The notes below the pieces were generated by a model that was given only the letters and a program-made list of their open reading frames with translations, did not search any database and was not told the DNA's origin. A stretch of 64,000 nucleotides of DNA from Tribonema minus (lineage: Eukaryota; Sar; Xanthophyceae; Tribonematales; Tribonemataceae), in contig JAFCMP010000090.1 in assembly GCA_017506865.1 (NCBI GenBank), forward strand, positions 310,001 to 374,000, in the 5' to 3' direction. The position numbers and the translations under genes are program-made. Of this stretch, positions 30,676 to 42,016 are shown one piece after another (the stretch's first letter is position 1; each line of letters opens with the position of its first letter).

Positions 30676-33600
30676 ATGGACCACGATGACGATCAGGAGC
30701 AGCATGCGCACAGGACCGGCACCACCAGCGGCAGCAGAGAGGTCATCACTCTGCAAATAGGTCGCTACGCCAATTTCGTTGGGACCCACTACTGGAACTT
30801 CCAGGATGAGCTGTGGGGGTGGGCGCAGGACCAGCCTGGTGGAACCCTGCTGGATCCTTACGACCCAGCAGTCATGTTCAGCAGCGCTGGCAGGGTCGTG
30901 ACCCCCCGCCTGCTCATCTTCGACACCAGGGACGCTTTCAGCAGCTTGCACGTGGAAGCGGGCGGCTCCGCCAGCGGCGGTGGCGGCGGCGCCGCGGACC
31001 ATGCCGCAGGTTGGGGCGGCGCAGTGCAGTCCTACCACCAGGGCGTGCCCCGCCAGCCCAACGCCTTCCAGAGCTACCTGGCCGCTAGCACCGAACCCGC
31101 CCCAAACAGCCCGCTGGAGTTCCACGGCGCAGCGGTGGGCGCGCTGGACGCCTCTGGAGGCGGTGAGCTGATCGCCGCGCAGCAGCAGGAGATCGTCGTC
31201 GGCGCCAAGGTGCGGCGCCACCCCTTCGGCCTCGACGACGACGTCGCCTGCTGGGGCGACTACCTCAAGTCCAACCTGCGCAGGGGAACGCTCCAGGAGC
31301 TGCCGTTCCGCGACGCGGGCGCGGGCGCCTTCGAGACCTTCGCCTCCGGCGGCAGCGGCGGCGACAGCGCCGTGGACGCCGCCGCGCGCGAGCTCTACGC
31401 CGACGCGCTGCGCCGCCGCCTCGAGGAGTGCGACGCGGTGCAGGGCGTGCAGTGCGTCGCGGACGCGCGCGGCGGCTGGGCGGGGCTCGCGGCGAGCATG
31501 CTCGCCGACGCACGCGACGAGTGCCGCAGCGCGCCCGTCGTCTGCTACCCCGTCGCCTCGGCTGACGACACCGACGGCGGCGGCGGCGGCAGCGGCGGCA
31601 CGCGCGGCGGCGGCGCGGCGGCCGCGGCGGCGGCGCACGGCGCCGTGAACCGCGCGCTGGCGCTCCACGCGCTGTCCGAGGTGTGCACGCTGGTGGCGCC
31701 GCTGTCGGAGGCGGCGGCGGCGGCGGCGGCGGCGCGGTCGCCGCACGTCGCGCTGGACGCGCGGCGGCCGTACCACACGAGCGCGGTGCTGGGGGCGGCG
31801 CTGGAGGCGGCGACGTCGCCGTTCCGCTTCAGCTCGCCGGCGGCGCCCTGCAGGTGACAGCGCTCAGCGTGTGGTCGTTTCAACTGTTGCCGGTGTACTG
31901 CGTGTGCGGTGCGAAGCAGAGTCACTGTGCTGCTCGGTGGTGTTTCGGGTTGCGTTGTGCGCCGTCGCGCTGGCAGTGCACCGCTGTGTGCTCGGCAGGC
32001 GCATTCACTGCTGCAGTGCCGTAAAAATCTCGGTTAAAGGCAGCAGGCACCAGGAACACGCAACCGCAGCATGGGTTTCTCAGACCTGGCTGTCTCCTGA
32101 TGAGCATTGAACTCCACTGCCAAGTCATTGAGCTCAGACAAGCTGTCGTGGAGACTTGCCTCACTGAGCAGACCAGAAAAGCCCCGTCTGATACCGTGTA
32201 TACTTCAAGAAGGACAGACACATGACGTGACGTGTGTATGACTCTGCTCAAGGCTCTGCAACCGATTTTCACTGACTGCTGGCCTGTTGGGCACTCGGCT
32301 GCACTGGCCCTGCTCTCATCGCCCTCGCGCCCGTGCAGCGCACGCGCACGACCACCCTCCGACCAACTTCAACACGTATCTGCTCCGCATCTCGTGACCG
32401 CCTGCACGCGGCGGGTGACCCCGGCCGCTCTCGCGCGCTCACTGTTACACTGCTGCGCTGCAGGGCCTGAAAACAAATGTTCTCCCGCGCGCAGGATGGA
32501 TGCCTGGGTCAACGCGGCGCTGGCGCACGGCGGCCACGGCGGCGCAAACATGAAGTTTGCGGGGTTGACTCTCGCATTCCCGTTTGCGGAGCGCGATGGC
32601 AATGAGGACGCACTCGGAGCGCTGCTGGACGCAGGGGACCTGCGCGACAGGCTGTGCTGGTGAGTCCGCCCGCTGTGAGGTTTTTGCTTTTTGGCAGTGC
32701 ATGCCGTCGACTAGTGGGTCCATGCTTGTGGCAGTGCATGCATCGAGTAGTGCTGCTGTTCGCCCGCTTGGTGTCGGCGCATGCCAACCTGCAGTGCTGC
32801 TGAAAGTAGACTTAGCTGGGCAATACCAGTTTTCAAGATTGCACCCCCCTGAGACTGCTGCTGCCAGGCGCCTTTTGCGTTTGCGCATCGAGTTTATCTC
32901 CAACAACAATCTTGCGTGCCAACAGCCACCGTTGTGAGCACGTCGCTGATGTTGCAGCATTGGGATTGCGCGATTGCACGACCCTCTATACAGCTGATTC
33001 TGCATAACAGCGATTTACTTGTGTACGATCAGAGCAACAGCAGAAGGCAAAGTCTTGTTGCCTGCAAACCTGATGGTTGCCCCTGTGCATGCAACCAGAT
33101 GATTGTCTCTGTCAACCATCAGGATAGTATAGTGTGTCAACCTTGACAGAATGGCGAGGTTGATGTAACCTCTGCTTGGACCCTACTGGTCGCCAACTAC
33201 TGTTGTTCATTGAGAGGGCCTCATTGTAGCCTGAACTGACATTTGCATGCCCTCTCACCGAATGATTCGCCTTCAAAAAAAAGCTTACTTCGCCTATCAC
33301 ATGCATACATCGCGGACGCCCTGTGCGGCCCAGTCTTGTGAGTCATTTAACTCAATGATGCAGATGCCAATTGCCAATGCGTGACATCTGGTTCTCTAGT
33401 GCCTCACACCCCTGCACTTCATAAAGAGGTGCCATTTGTGACGTTATGCATCGCGCGTTATAACGCAGCTGCACACAGCAGCCTCGCATGTTGCTACCGC
33501 CTTCACCAGCGCAGCAGTGCATTCGCCATTCGGACAGCGCGCACGGCGCCACGCTCGCGCAGACTGCCGCGCCCAGTGCCGCGCCTGCCCATTTGAAACT

Positions 33601-34189
33601 ACTCTGCTGCTGCCACCTCACCCCCTCACGTACCCCCCCAAACGCCGCCGGCAGGCTCGGCATGCCGCCGCCGCCGCCGCACGTGCATGCCGCCGGCAGC
33701 AGCGGCAGCGCGCACGCCCCCGCCGCGCTGCCATTCACCGTCTTCAGCGAGCTGCTGGTCGCGCGCGGCCTCGCCCCCGCCGCGCACCTCCAGTCCCCGC
33801 TGCTGAGCAGCGCGCTGGACAAGGCCCGGCAAGGGGGGGGCGGGGGGAGGGCGGCCGCCGTCGCAGCCTTCCGCACCCCCCTGCCCATCCCCCTGTCCTT
33901 CCCCCTGGTGTTCCGCCCCTCGCTGGACGAGCGGGGGGCGCGTGTGCCGCCAAATCACAGCAGCAGCGGCGAAGATGACAGGGTGCTGCTGGGCGAGGCG
34001 GCGGCGCTCGCGGGCGTGGAGTGCTCGGGCAGGCTCGCGCCGCTGCTGCGCGGCGCCGCGGAGGCGGGGCTCGACGTGCGCAGCGCGGCGGTGCTGCGCG
34101 AGCTCGAGCGCAACGGGCTGCAGCGGGATGACGCGGCGGAGGCACGCGAGGCGCTGCGCGCGCAGGCGGGCGCGTACGAGCGCCGCTAG
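30676..34189 (+). CDS. MSTO1: Misato/DML1 homologue (3 exons)
   Basis: Exons are 30676-31853, 32495-32659 and 33655-34189. Phases agree and the product is 625 aa, longer than the animal protein of about 570 aa because of Gly/Ala-rich insertions. The N-terminus has the Misato signature: EVITLQIGRYANFVGTHYWN, FQDELWGW, VTPRLLIFDTRDAFSSL. Further matches are CWGDYLKSNL, RRRLEECDAVQGVQCV, GGWAGLAASMLAD, YHTSAVLGAALEAATSPFR and, in exon 3, PFTVFSELLVARG and LPIPLSFPLVF. Misato/DML1 is a tubulin-related protein needed for mitochondrial distribution and morphology and for spindle function in flies and yeast. A longer frame opens upstream, but the first ATG in it is at 30676. It forms a divergent pair with ALKBH7, and the two functions meet at the mitochondrion. 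Confidence 0.92.
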
Positions 34190-36798
34190 CGGGTGGTAGG
34201 GGGGGGGGGGGGGGCGTGTCGCTCGCGCTCGTGCGTGCTGCTGCCGCTGCCGCTGCTGCGCAGCGTGCATCAGCGCGCGGCGGCAGCTGGGGTGCAGCGA
34301 AGCGGTGCGGCGGATCATTTAGTACACGAGCGGCTGTGTGAGCGGGCGTGCGCAGGCGGACATCAGCGGCTAGTTGCGCAGTGGCTCGCGCCTTGCTGCA
34401 GGCAAGGCGTTTGGTCGCTGCCGCTGCGGCAGTGGCCTGTCCGTCGCTACTGGGCAGCAGCAGAGCAGGATATATCAATGCTCTGCTCCAGGGTGTTGGT
34501 GTCTTGCATCATGGAACGGGCGCACTGTGGTTGCGCCGCTTACCGGGAGCGGTGATGTGCGGGCAGCGGCGGCGGAATCGTGAGACTGCAGTTCCATCCT
34601 CGCCGGTGCTCGACACGGCGCTACATGACGTGCATAATAAGGGCACTTTGTCACACCCTGCGGATGTGAACACCGGCGCGGTTTGAGTGGGGGTGTCTGA
34701 AGAGTTGAGGTCTGCGATACGTTCATGGACCGGAGGATGCATGTGAAAACCAGCGGACCGCCGGTACTGCAGCGATGAAGCAGCTGCGCTGCGGATGCAT
34801 GTCACCATCGGACGGCGCATAGCTGCTCGTACTTGCACCAGAGCTGGGTTGGGCCATCATCGTCAGTGTCAGCACATGCCCACCAACACGACAACCGGTT
34901 AGTAGTACGCACATGCAGAGATGCACCGCGTTCAATGTAAAGCCCTAAGGCTTTAAGCTGGTTCACCCTGTGCATCTCACAGAGGCATGCCCGGGGCCCG
35001 CACACCCATGGAATTCTTCGGGCACCACCATCAGCAGCATCAGCGCTGCGACAGCAGCCAATGCTACAATGCTGAAGACGTCAGACCAGCACATATGTGG
35101 AGAATCTCGCATATCAGATGCACCAGGTCCTGTTGGCGCATTTGCTCAATGGTGTCTTCCAAATGGAGGGGTGCAATTCGGGAGTGGAGACGCCATTCAC
35201 ATACGCAGGCATGCCAGTGGCAACAATGCTGCATACTATGAGGCTCCCAACTTGCTGAACGCTGCATATGCAGAGGTGGGGGAGGTGAAGGCGGAAGGGA
35301 AGGGGTGCAGCATGGTGTAGCCTAGGCTGGCGCTCAGCGGTGCTGCCTGGCATAATGACAACCATCATGTCATTCACTAAAGTCACTTTGAAAACTCAAT
35401 GCCTGTTTGTGTGCAGCTTACTGTGATGCGACAGTTGTAGTCTAGGCACTTCAAGGTGCAGTTTGTGTACAGCCTGTGAGCTTGATTTTGTGGTGTGTGC
35501 AGTCACCAACGGCCAGTACAGTAACTATGAAATGCTGACACCTGCATTTTGGCTTGCACTGCATCTCTGTGCACATATGCATATGGTAAGCCATGGCTGC
35601 TGCAAAGCTATAGCAGCAGCAATTCTGTACACCAGGCGATGATGGCAAGTGCACTATGCATGATGCTGATGTTCGATGCACTGCACCAGCATGCTGCAGC
35701 TTTGTACTCACTGCCCTGGTACGCGCTCCTGCACCAGCATGCTGCAGCTTTGTACTCACTGCCCTGGTACGCGCTCCTGCGGGTACACCATGTGGCAGAA
35801 CTTACAGCTGGTATGCATGCATCTCAACGCCAGGATCAACATGGATATCCAATGATTGAGTGGCACTGACATGCAGTTCGTCAAGGGGGTGCAATCAAAA
35901 GTCTGAGGGACCCGGTCTAGACCCCCCTTGATGCCACCGGCGCCATCAGTGAAGGTACTGCCTGCAGGCCTAGGCTGTGAGCATCATCACAGGGGGGTCT
36001 AGATACCTGCTTGCTGTGTATCGTCGCACACTTGTCACTCTGATATCGATAGCGTGATGATCTGCAAGTCTCAGAGCGAGTGAAGCGGGGGGGCTGGCAA
36101 ATGATCGACAACAGTCGAGTCGTTCCCACAAAAATGTATTCGGTGGTTCAGCGCAGGCACACACGTTGTTCTCAAACCGTACTCAACCGTCCCACGGAGG
36201 CTAGCTGTTACACTTGCAGGCGCTCCAGGGCTCGCCGCCCCCGGCCTTTCTCGTCATCTAATTCACTACCACCACGGGAAAGGCTGCACGTGTGTGATAA
36301 AATGATTGTAGGCGAGGGACCCTTCAGGGCGCGAGCCTTCTTTGCGCGCAGGTCTCCGCACTACTCATGCATCTGGGCGTGATTTTTGCGAGCGGGTATG
36401 CGCACGTGCATACCGCTACAATTGTTCACCAATCAGCGCGCTGGGGTCTAGTTGCCGCTCCTGTCCCGTCCCGATCGGAACACCCAGGAAGCTGCGAGCT
36501 TATTCTGGCTCTGGCTCTCCAGCTCGCGAGGTGTTGATGCACAGGCGGCGCTGACCACATGCAGCGTGTTGGCACTTGGCATGTATCGCATTGCAGTATC
36601 AAGCATGCGGCCACGCTTCGCGGCCTGCAGAGCTCTCGAGGGCTCACGTCTCAAGTTCATCGTCTACTTCAAAGCCGTTACGCGCAACTTCCCTTCCTGA
36701 GGCACTTGACCCTAACTATAGGGGTGGGGGGGGCTACTTAGGGTAGGCCAAAACCCGCGCTGGAGGTGGTGTTGATGTGCCAAATGTGGCAGGATGGC
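34190..36798. other. Intergenic, no convincing gene
   Basis: It contains a poly-G run (34200-34213), an open frame at 34970-35320 with no recognised domain, an exact 48-bp tandem repeat, and a CCAAT-like ACCAATCAGCGCG near 36429 upstream of an 82-codon open frame at 36452-36700. A segment at 36305-36360 recurs, diverged, near 47332-47390 (CGAGGGACCCTTCAGGGCGC...GTCTCCGCACTAC), so part of it is dispersed repeat. Confidence 0.5.
35681..35776. repeat. 48-bp unit, two perfect tandem copies
   Basis: The unit beginning CTGCACCAGCATGCTGCAGC at 35681 is repeated without change at 35729. Perfect identity suggests a recent event. The unit length is a multiple of three. Confidence 0.97.
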
Positions 36799-37137
36799 TT
36801 AATGGCAATGCAGATGTAATCCGGCACCATGCGCATAAGATGATCTCGATGCAACAGAAAACATGAGGTGATGCGCATGTTTCACATTCAGGCAAATGTT
36901 GAGATGATCGTCTCTGACTTTAAAGCGCAACTTACAAAAGAGATCTGTTTCCGGGTCGCCCGCTCCCCATTCCTTCAGGAGGGGGGCTGCTTTGTCCCCA
37001 CGCCGAAAAAGTCTCCAGAGATTAGTTGGACACTCCGAGTCATTATTTTGAAGGGTCCTGATCTGGCTTCGATCTTGGAACACATCCTGATGAGGTGCAG
37101 AGCATATTTTCAGCAGCAGCACTAGAGCGCCTTGACG

Positions 37138-37357
37138 ATGTGGCGCGTGATCTCCGGCTTCTGCGGGCACCCCGACGTCGCCGAAGCATCTGGCACTGAG
37201 TCTGGGACCTCCGGCGCCACAGAGGATGCGGCAGTCACTGCCAAGGCTGTCGCTGTGGCTGCCCCTGCGCCAGCCGCTGAGGGCACGTTTGAGGAGCTGA
37301 AGGAAGGCGATGCTGTCCCTACAAAGCCCACTCCTGCCGTGGAACGAGCCACTGGGG
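37138..37357 (+). CDS. Candidate first exon, function unknown
   Basis: A frame from the ATG at 37138 (MWRVISGFCGHPDVAEASG...) is rich in Ala, Val, Pro and Glu with G/C-ending codons and ends at GGG|GTGAGG, a good donor at 37358. Frames around 37430-37560 are also partly open, but no phase-consistent partner was found. The opposite strand is open too and could be a last exon ending KPEITRHIVKAL. Neither reading is recognised. Confidence 0.25.
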
Positions 37358-37797
37358 TGAGGACTGTCCAATTCGGCGTAACTGCGCGCTAGCTATAGAT
37401 ACTGCACGAGGTGCAGGCAGCTCATGTGCAGATTCTTCCGCTGGTGCGGTGGTGCCGGCCGACAGCTCGCCAACAAGCTTTCTTGTGGCCACATTGGTGC
37501 GCCACGCCATCTACAAGAAACTCGACACAAACCTCCAAAGCGCAATCTTTTGCAAGACGTATCTCCATTAACTGATCGGGTTTATTCCATCACGTTCTGC
37601 TTGACTGCAAGCCGCGGCCCTCTGACACTCGCTACTGGCCCCCGCTTCTGCCTGGTGGAGGCGGCGCCGCTGGCTGCGCTCGCTGCCGCCCACTTGAAGC
37701 AAACATGGCATCACGATATCCGCCGAATAAATTTCCTGTTGTTGGAGCTCTGAGACGCTGCATGCTATCACAGCGCTGAGCACACAACCAGGTTAAG

Positions 37798-40700
37798 ATG
37801 GGGACCATGGCACTGCCGATGCTATTTTCATTCCTGCTGGCGCCGTCCTCCGCATTCATACAGGCCCAACAGCAGCCGCAGTGCCCGACTAAGATTTCAG
37901 CTTCCAGCACAGCAGTGGACCAGGCAGAAATCACTGTGGATTCACTGCCGAAGTGGCTCGATGGCAAGAAGGAGCTCGCCAAATGGGGCCAGTTTGCACA
38001 GGTGACCTACCTCTCCGCATTGGTCCCCGGAACCGCCGTGGTATGATGAGGCAGATGTGCGGTGCATGAACAAAAGATATTTTCTAAAAAGATCATCTAC
38101 TTTGCAGAGCTTCCCCCGAGCCCCCCCGTGGAGGACACCTGAAGCAGCAGCGCTTTAACGCGTGTCAGATACTTGATGGAACCCATGCAGCTGCATCCGA
38201 GTTCACTGATTCAGCCTGCAGACTTCAGCCTTTCCTTGCCCAACAAATCAAAGTGAATTTCAGCGGAGAGAGAGATCCGATGCGGCAATTCAAGTTTAAT
38301 ACTGTCCAATTGACGCCTCAGGTCGTGTGCGTCCATCGTCACGGACGGGCACAACAGCACCCTGAATGTAGCGCGAGCCACTCAACTTTTTATTAAAATG
38401 GCTGCGCTTTTAAGGTGCAGCTTTTACTACGCCGGCGGCCAAGTGTGTCTGGATGCAGCAAATTGACAATACAGCATACTATCTGAAGTGATTCCGGCTT
38501 GATACTCATATCATCTTTGTGCTGTATTGCACAGACGCGGCCTTGAAATATGCACCAACCACTCACCAAATCCCAGTTCTCACCTACTAGCATGAATCAT
38601 GTGCTTCTGAGGCGTAATCCTAGTAGGTTGGGCGGTCATGACATTGCAATTGTCAACGACCAGCTGACTGCAACGATATGACTGTTCCACTGCTGCACTG
38701 GCGCCCACTTGCGCGCGCAGGTCACGTACGACGTGTTCAGCAACAAGCAGGACGCGCACGGCAACGTGCCGACGCGCTTCGCCTTCGACCGCGACGCCGA
38801 CACCGTCGCGGAGCTCACGCAGTTCGGCCTGCGCCTCGAGTACGAGGTCAGCCCCGGCGGCGCCAAGAACACGCGCCGCGAGTACGACTTCAGCGGCGAC
38901 TTTCAAGTCGTCACGTCCATCTACACCAAGGCCATGGGCCTCAACCACGAGACGGCGTGGTCCGGGTACATAGCGGTGGAGACGGCGGCGGCGGCGGCAC
39001 GCGCGGGCCGCAGCGGCCGCGACGTCGTCGTCGCGTGGCGCGGCACGCAGAGCAACCAGGAGTGGGTGGCGGACGGGCGCTTCATCAAGACGCCGTGGCT
39101 GAGCCCCGAGGTGAGCTGTGCTCCCTTGAGTCCGTCATGTGCAGTACATTGTGCGCCTGGTGAGATCGTTGTGCGCTGCGTTGGCACGGTGACAGAGCCG
39201 ATGACAGATGAGCGCGTGGTGTGGTGCTCAGCGCTATCTGCACTTGGCAGCAGCACCTGGACCTGGTGGACGCTCTCAAGAGTTGTGCTACGGACTGTAC
39301 GAGTGCGTGTGCCACAGCATCTCCGCGACGCGCCGTATCCCTTCCGCCGGGCAGCGCCGATAACTTGAATGGCCTGCACACTGCCTCATCAAATTGCAAC
39401 ATGCATCATCTCGCACTCGGGGTCACAAATCCGCACGGCAGCAGCTGCGGCAAGGCGGAGACACACACGCGAACCGCAGCCTCCGCAAATGCACGCCCCG
39501 CCGCGGTGGGCTTCACAGCGCCGCGCATCACCCGCCGCCCCCCCGACCCCCCCCCACCCCCCGCAGCAAGCGGAGCGCAAGTCGCAGGCGGAGCTCGACC
39601 AGACGGACGCGCAGGCCAAGGGGCGCATCGACGCGCAGATCGCCGACATCGAGGCGGACAAGACCACGGGCCCGCCCATCCTCGTCCACCGCGGCTTCGC
39701 CTATATGTACAACCGCCGCTGCGACCAGGGCGGCCACACTGAGCGCGACGACGACGGCGAGACGCCGCGCGCGCACGTGCTGCGCACGCTGGAGCGTCTC
39801 CGCGACGATCCGGAAGTTGAAGTCGGCCGCGTCATCGTCACGGGGCACTCCCTCGGCGGCGCGCTCGCGACGCTGTGCGGCTACGACGTCGCGCAGATGG
39901 AGTGGGGCGGCGGCGCGGCGCCCGCGTACGCGGTGACGTGGGCGAGCCCGCGCGTCGGCAACGACGCGTTCCGCGACGACATGAATGCCAAGGTGAGCCG
40001 CGCGCGCGCGTCGTGGTGTGGCGGAGCACTGACATGGTTGCGGTGCAGCGCTCGCTGGGAACGTGCGTAGAGGTGAAGTGCGTGGGTACCGGCAGTGAGG
40101 CGCTGAGGCGCAGGCCGAGGCCCTGCTGCCCGTGCGCGCGCTCAGCTGCCGCAGTGCTGCTGCTAGGTGGGGTGCGCATCACCCTGCACTGGTCTGCCGC
40201 TGCTGGGGCATTGCTTGGCAGTTGCGCGTGCATGCGCACATCCCGTTGCGGCAACGTCAGCAGGCAGAACGGCGGCGTTGCCTGCGTGGCTTCGAAACTT
40301 CATTGCTGCCTAAACGCGCTCGACAGGCATTTACCATTGGCCTTGCAGCTCTTTGTGCGATTTGCTTCATCGGCTTTGTGTGCTATTCAACTCATCAGCT
40401 GTGTGCACCATTCAAATCATCAAACATGTGAGCACTGAGTCCACTGTCGCTTCATCGGCCGTTGAACTCCGCTGTCGCCGCCGCTACATCAGACGCTGAA
40501 CATTGCCGTTGTTCCACTGACTCTTGAAGTCCGCTGTTGCCGCCGCTGCTGCAACAGATCCTTCGCGCCATTCAATGCATCAGCCTGAGTTGTTGAGCAC
40601 TCAGCATACTGTTGCTTCATTGGCCATTGACCTCTGTTAACGATTGTCGCCTCCGCTGCTGCAACAGATCCGCGGGCACTTGCGCGTCGCCGGCTGTTGG

Positions 40701-42016
40701 GCTCGGCTGTTGCCGCCGCTGGCTACATCAGCCGTTGAGCACTGCTGTCATTCCGCTGACTCTTGAACTCCCCTGTTGCCGCCGCCGCTACTTCAACAGA
40801 TCCGGGGTCACGTGCACGTCGCTGGCTGTTGAGCTCTGCTGTTGCCGCCGTTGGCTACATCAGATGTTGAGCACTGCTGACCGTTGCCAACTCCCCTGTT
40901 GCCGCTGCTACAGATCCGCGGCCACGTGCGCGTCGCCAACGACGGCGACGTCGTGCCCACCGTCCCCAAGATGGGCTACAGCCACACGGGGCAGCACCTC
41001 GCGCTGAGCTCGCAGCCACTGGAGGACAAGAAGGTCATTGAGAAGCTCGACGGCTGGAACCCGTTTGACTTTGGCCAGCTGCACAACCTGGAGCTCTACC
41101 TGCAGCTCGTCGACGACAGCCGGCCGCTGGAGCTCCTGAACAAGAGGGACGACCTCCTCTCGGTGAGACCTCTGCTCACGGGCACACTCAGCTTTGGAGG
41201 GGGGGGGGGTGGCGGAGAAAGTAGCGCGCATGAATTGCGGTTTTGGCACATGGTCACGGCGCTCGAACTGAAAACGCGCATGCCCATCAATGCTGCTTCA
41301 AGAGCGGAGCACCGGCAGTCCATACAGACTGTTGCAGACTGGTATTGGCAATGTGCGTTATGCTCAACTGCTCATTGCAGGGTCTCAAGCCATGCCATGT
41401 ACATGTTTTAGTTTGTGAGAAGTGCACGAGAAGCTGCAACCATCTGCAAGCTAGGTTGCTAGATCCTGGTGCGCAGATGGCAAATCAATTGGGCCTACCG
41501 GTATCTGTCAAAGCGTGATTGCACGCCTGGGGGCTGTCGTGAACCAAGCAGTGATCGCATGGACGCACCCCTAGCAGGCTGCATATGCCTGCTCTTGTGC
41601 CACGCTCCTCTGGTGTTGTTCTTCTTGCCACAGAAGGATTCTGCCACGCTTCTCAAGTGGTGGCCTACGGTCATGCGCAATCGGCTTCTTCAAGGGCCAT
41701 TGTACGCACAGCTGACCGTCATGTGCGCCGATTGTGTGATGAAAGCGTCATTGCACTACGCGCGAGGCTGCTTCAGCACTTCAGCCACACACACTATGCT
41801 CAATATTGAATTTACTATGAGCGCCGCGTCTCAACGCGCCTCCCCCCCCCCCCCTTCCCCCCCCTCCCATACACTTTTGTGCAAACGCAGCCCAAGACCA
41901 GGGAGAAGCTCAAGGTGGTGCCCAAGTGGATGTCGGTGCAGAACCCGGGGCCGAACGACTGGCCGCGCTATGTGGACCACTACGCCATCGCGCACGCTGC
42001 CACGGCACAGCAGTGA
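37798..42016 (+). CDS. Secreted class 3 lipase (5 exons)
   Basis: Exons are 37798-38001, 38721-39110, 39567-39992, 40914-41162 and 41891-42016, all joined in phase 0. The product is 464 aa. The N-terminus is a signal peptide (LPMLFSFLLAPSSAFIQA). The class 3 fold follows: WGQFAQ-VTYDVFSNKQD, VVVAWRGTQSNQEWVAD (the R-G-T strand that usually supplies the oxyanion hole), PILVHRGFAYMY, the nucleophile elbow VTGHSLGGALATL with catalytic Ser, TWASPRVGNDAF, then RVANDGDVVPTVPKMGYSH, carrying the usual D-x-V-P aspartate and a His that probably completes the triad. These enzymes hydrolyse acylglycerols or galactolipids; the signal peptide suggests secretion or an endomembrane or plastid route. The last exon is short and lacks a membrane anchor. 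Confidence 0.9.
40540..40945 (+). repeat. Tandem copies of the lipase exon 4 acceptor and first codons
   Basis: The exon 4 start at 40914 (ACAG|ATCCGCGGCCACGTGC, encoding IRGHVRVAND) has copies at 40668 (IRGHLRVAG) and 40800 (IRGHVHVAG), and a weaker one at 40558 (ACAG|ATCCTTCGCGCC). Each is preceded by the intron block TG(T/C)TGCCGCCGCTG. Spacings are 110-132 bp. The intron part also repeats GTTGAGC(A/T)CTGCTG units from about 40440. Confidence 0.9.

Noticed and set aside
30556-31776. 406-codon minus-strand open frame
   Set aside because: Antisense shadow of Misato exon 1, which has clear family motifs on the plus strand.
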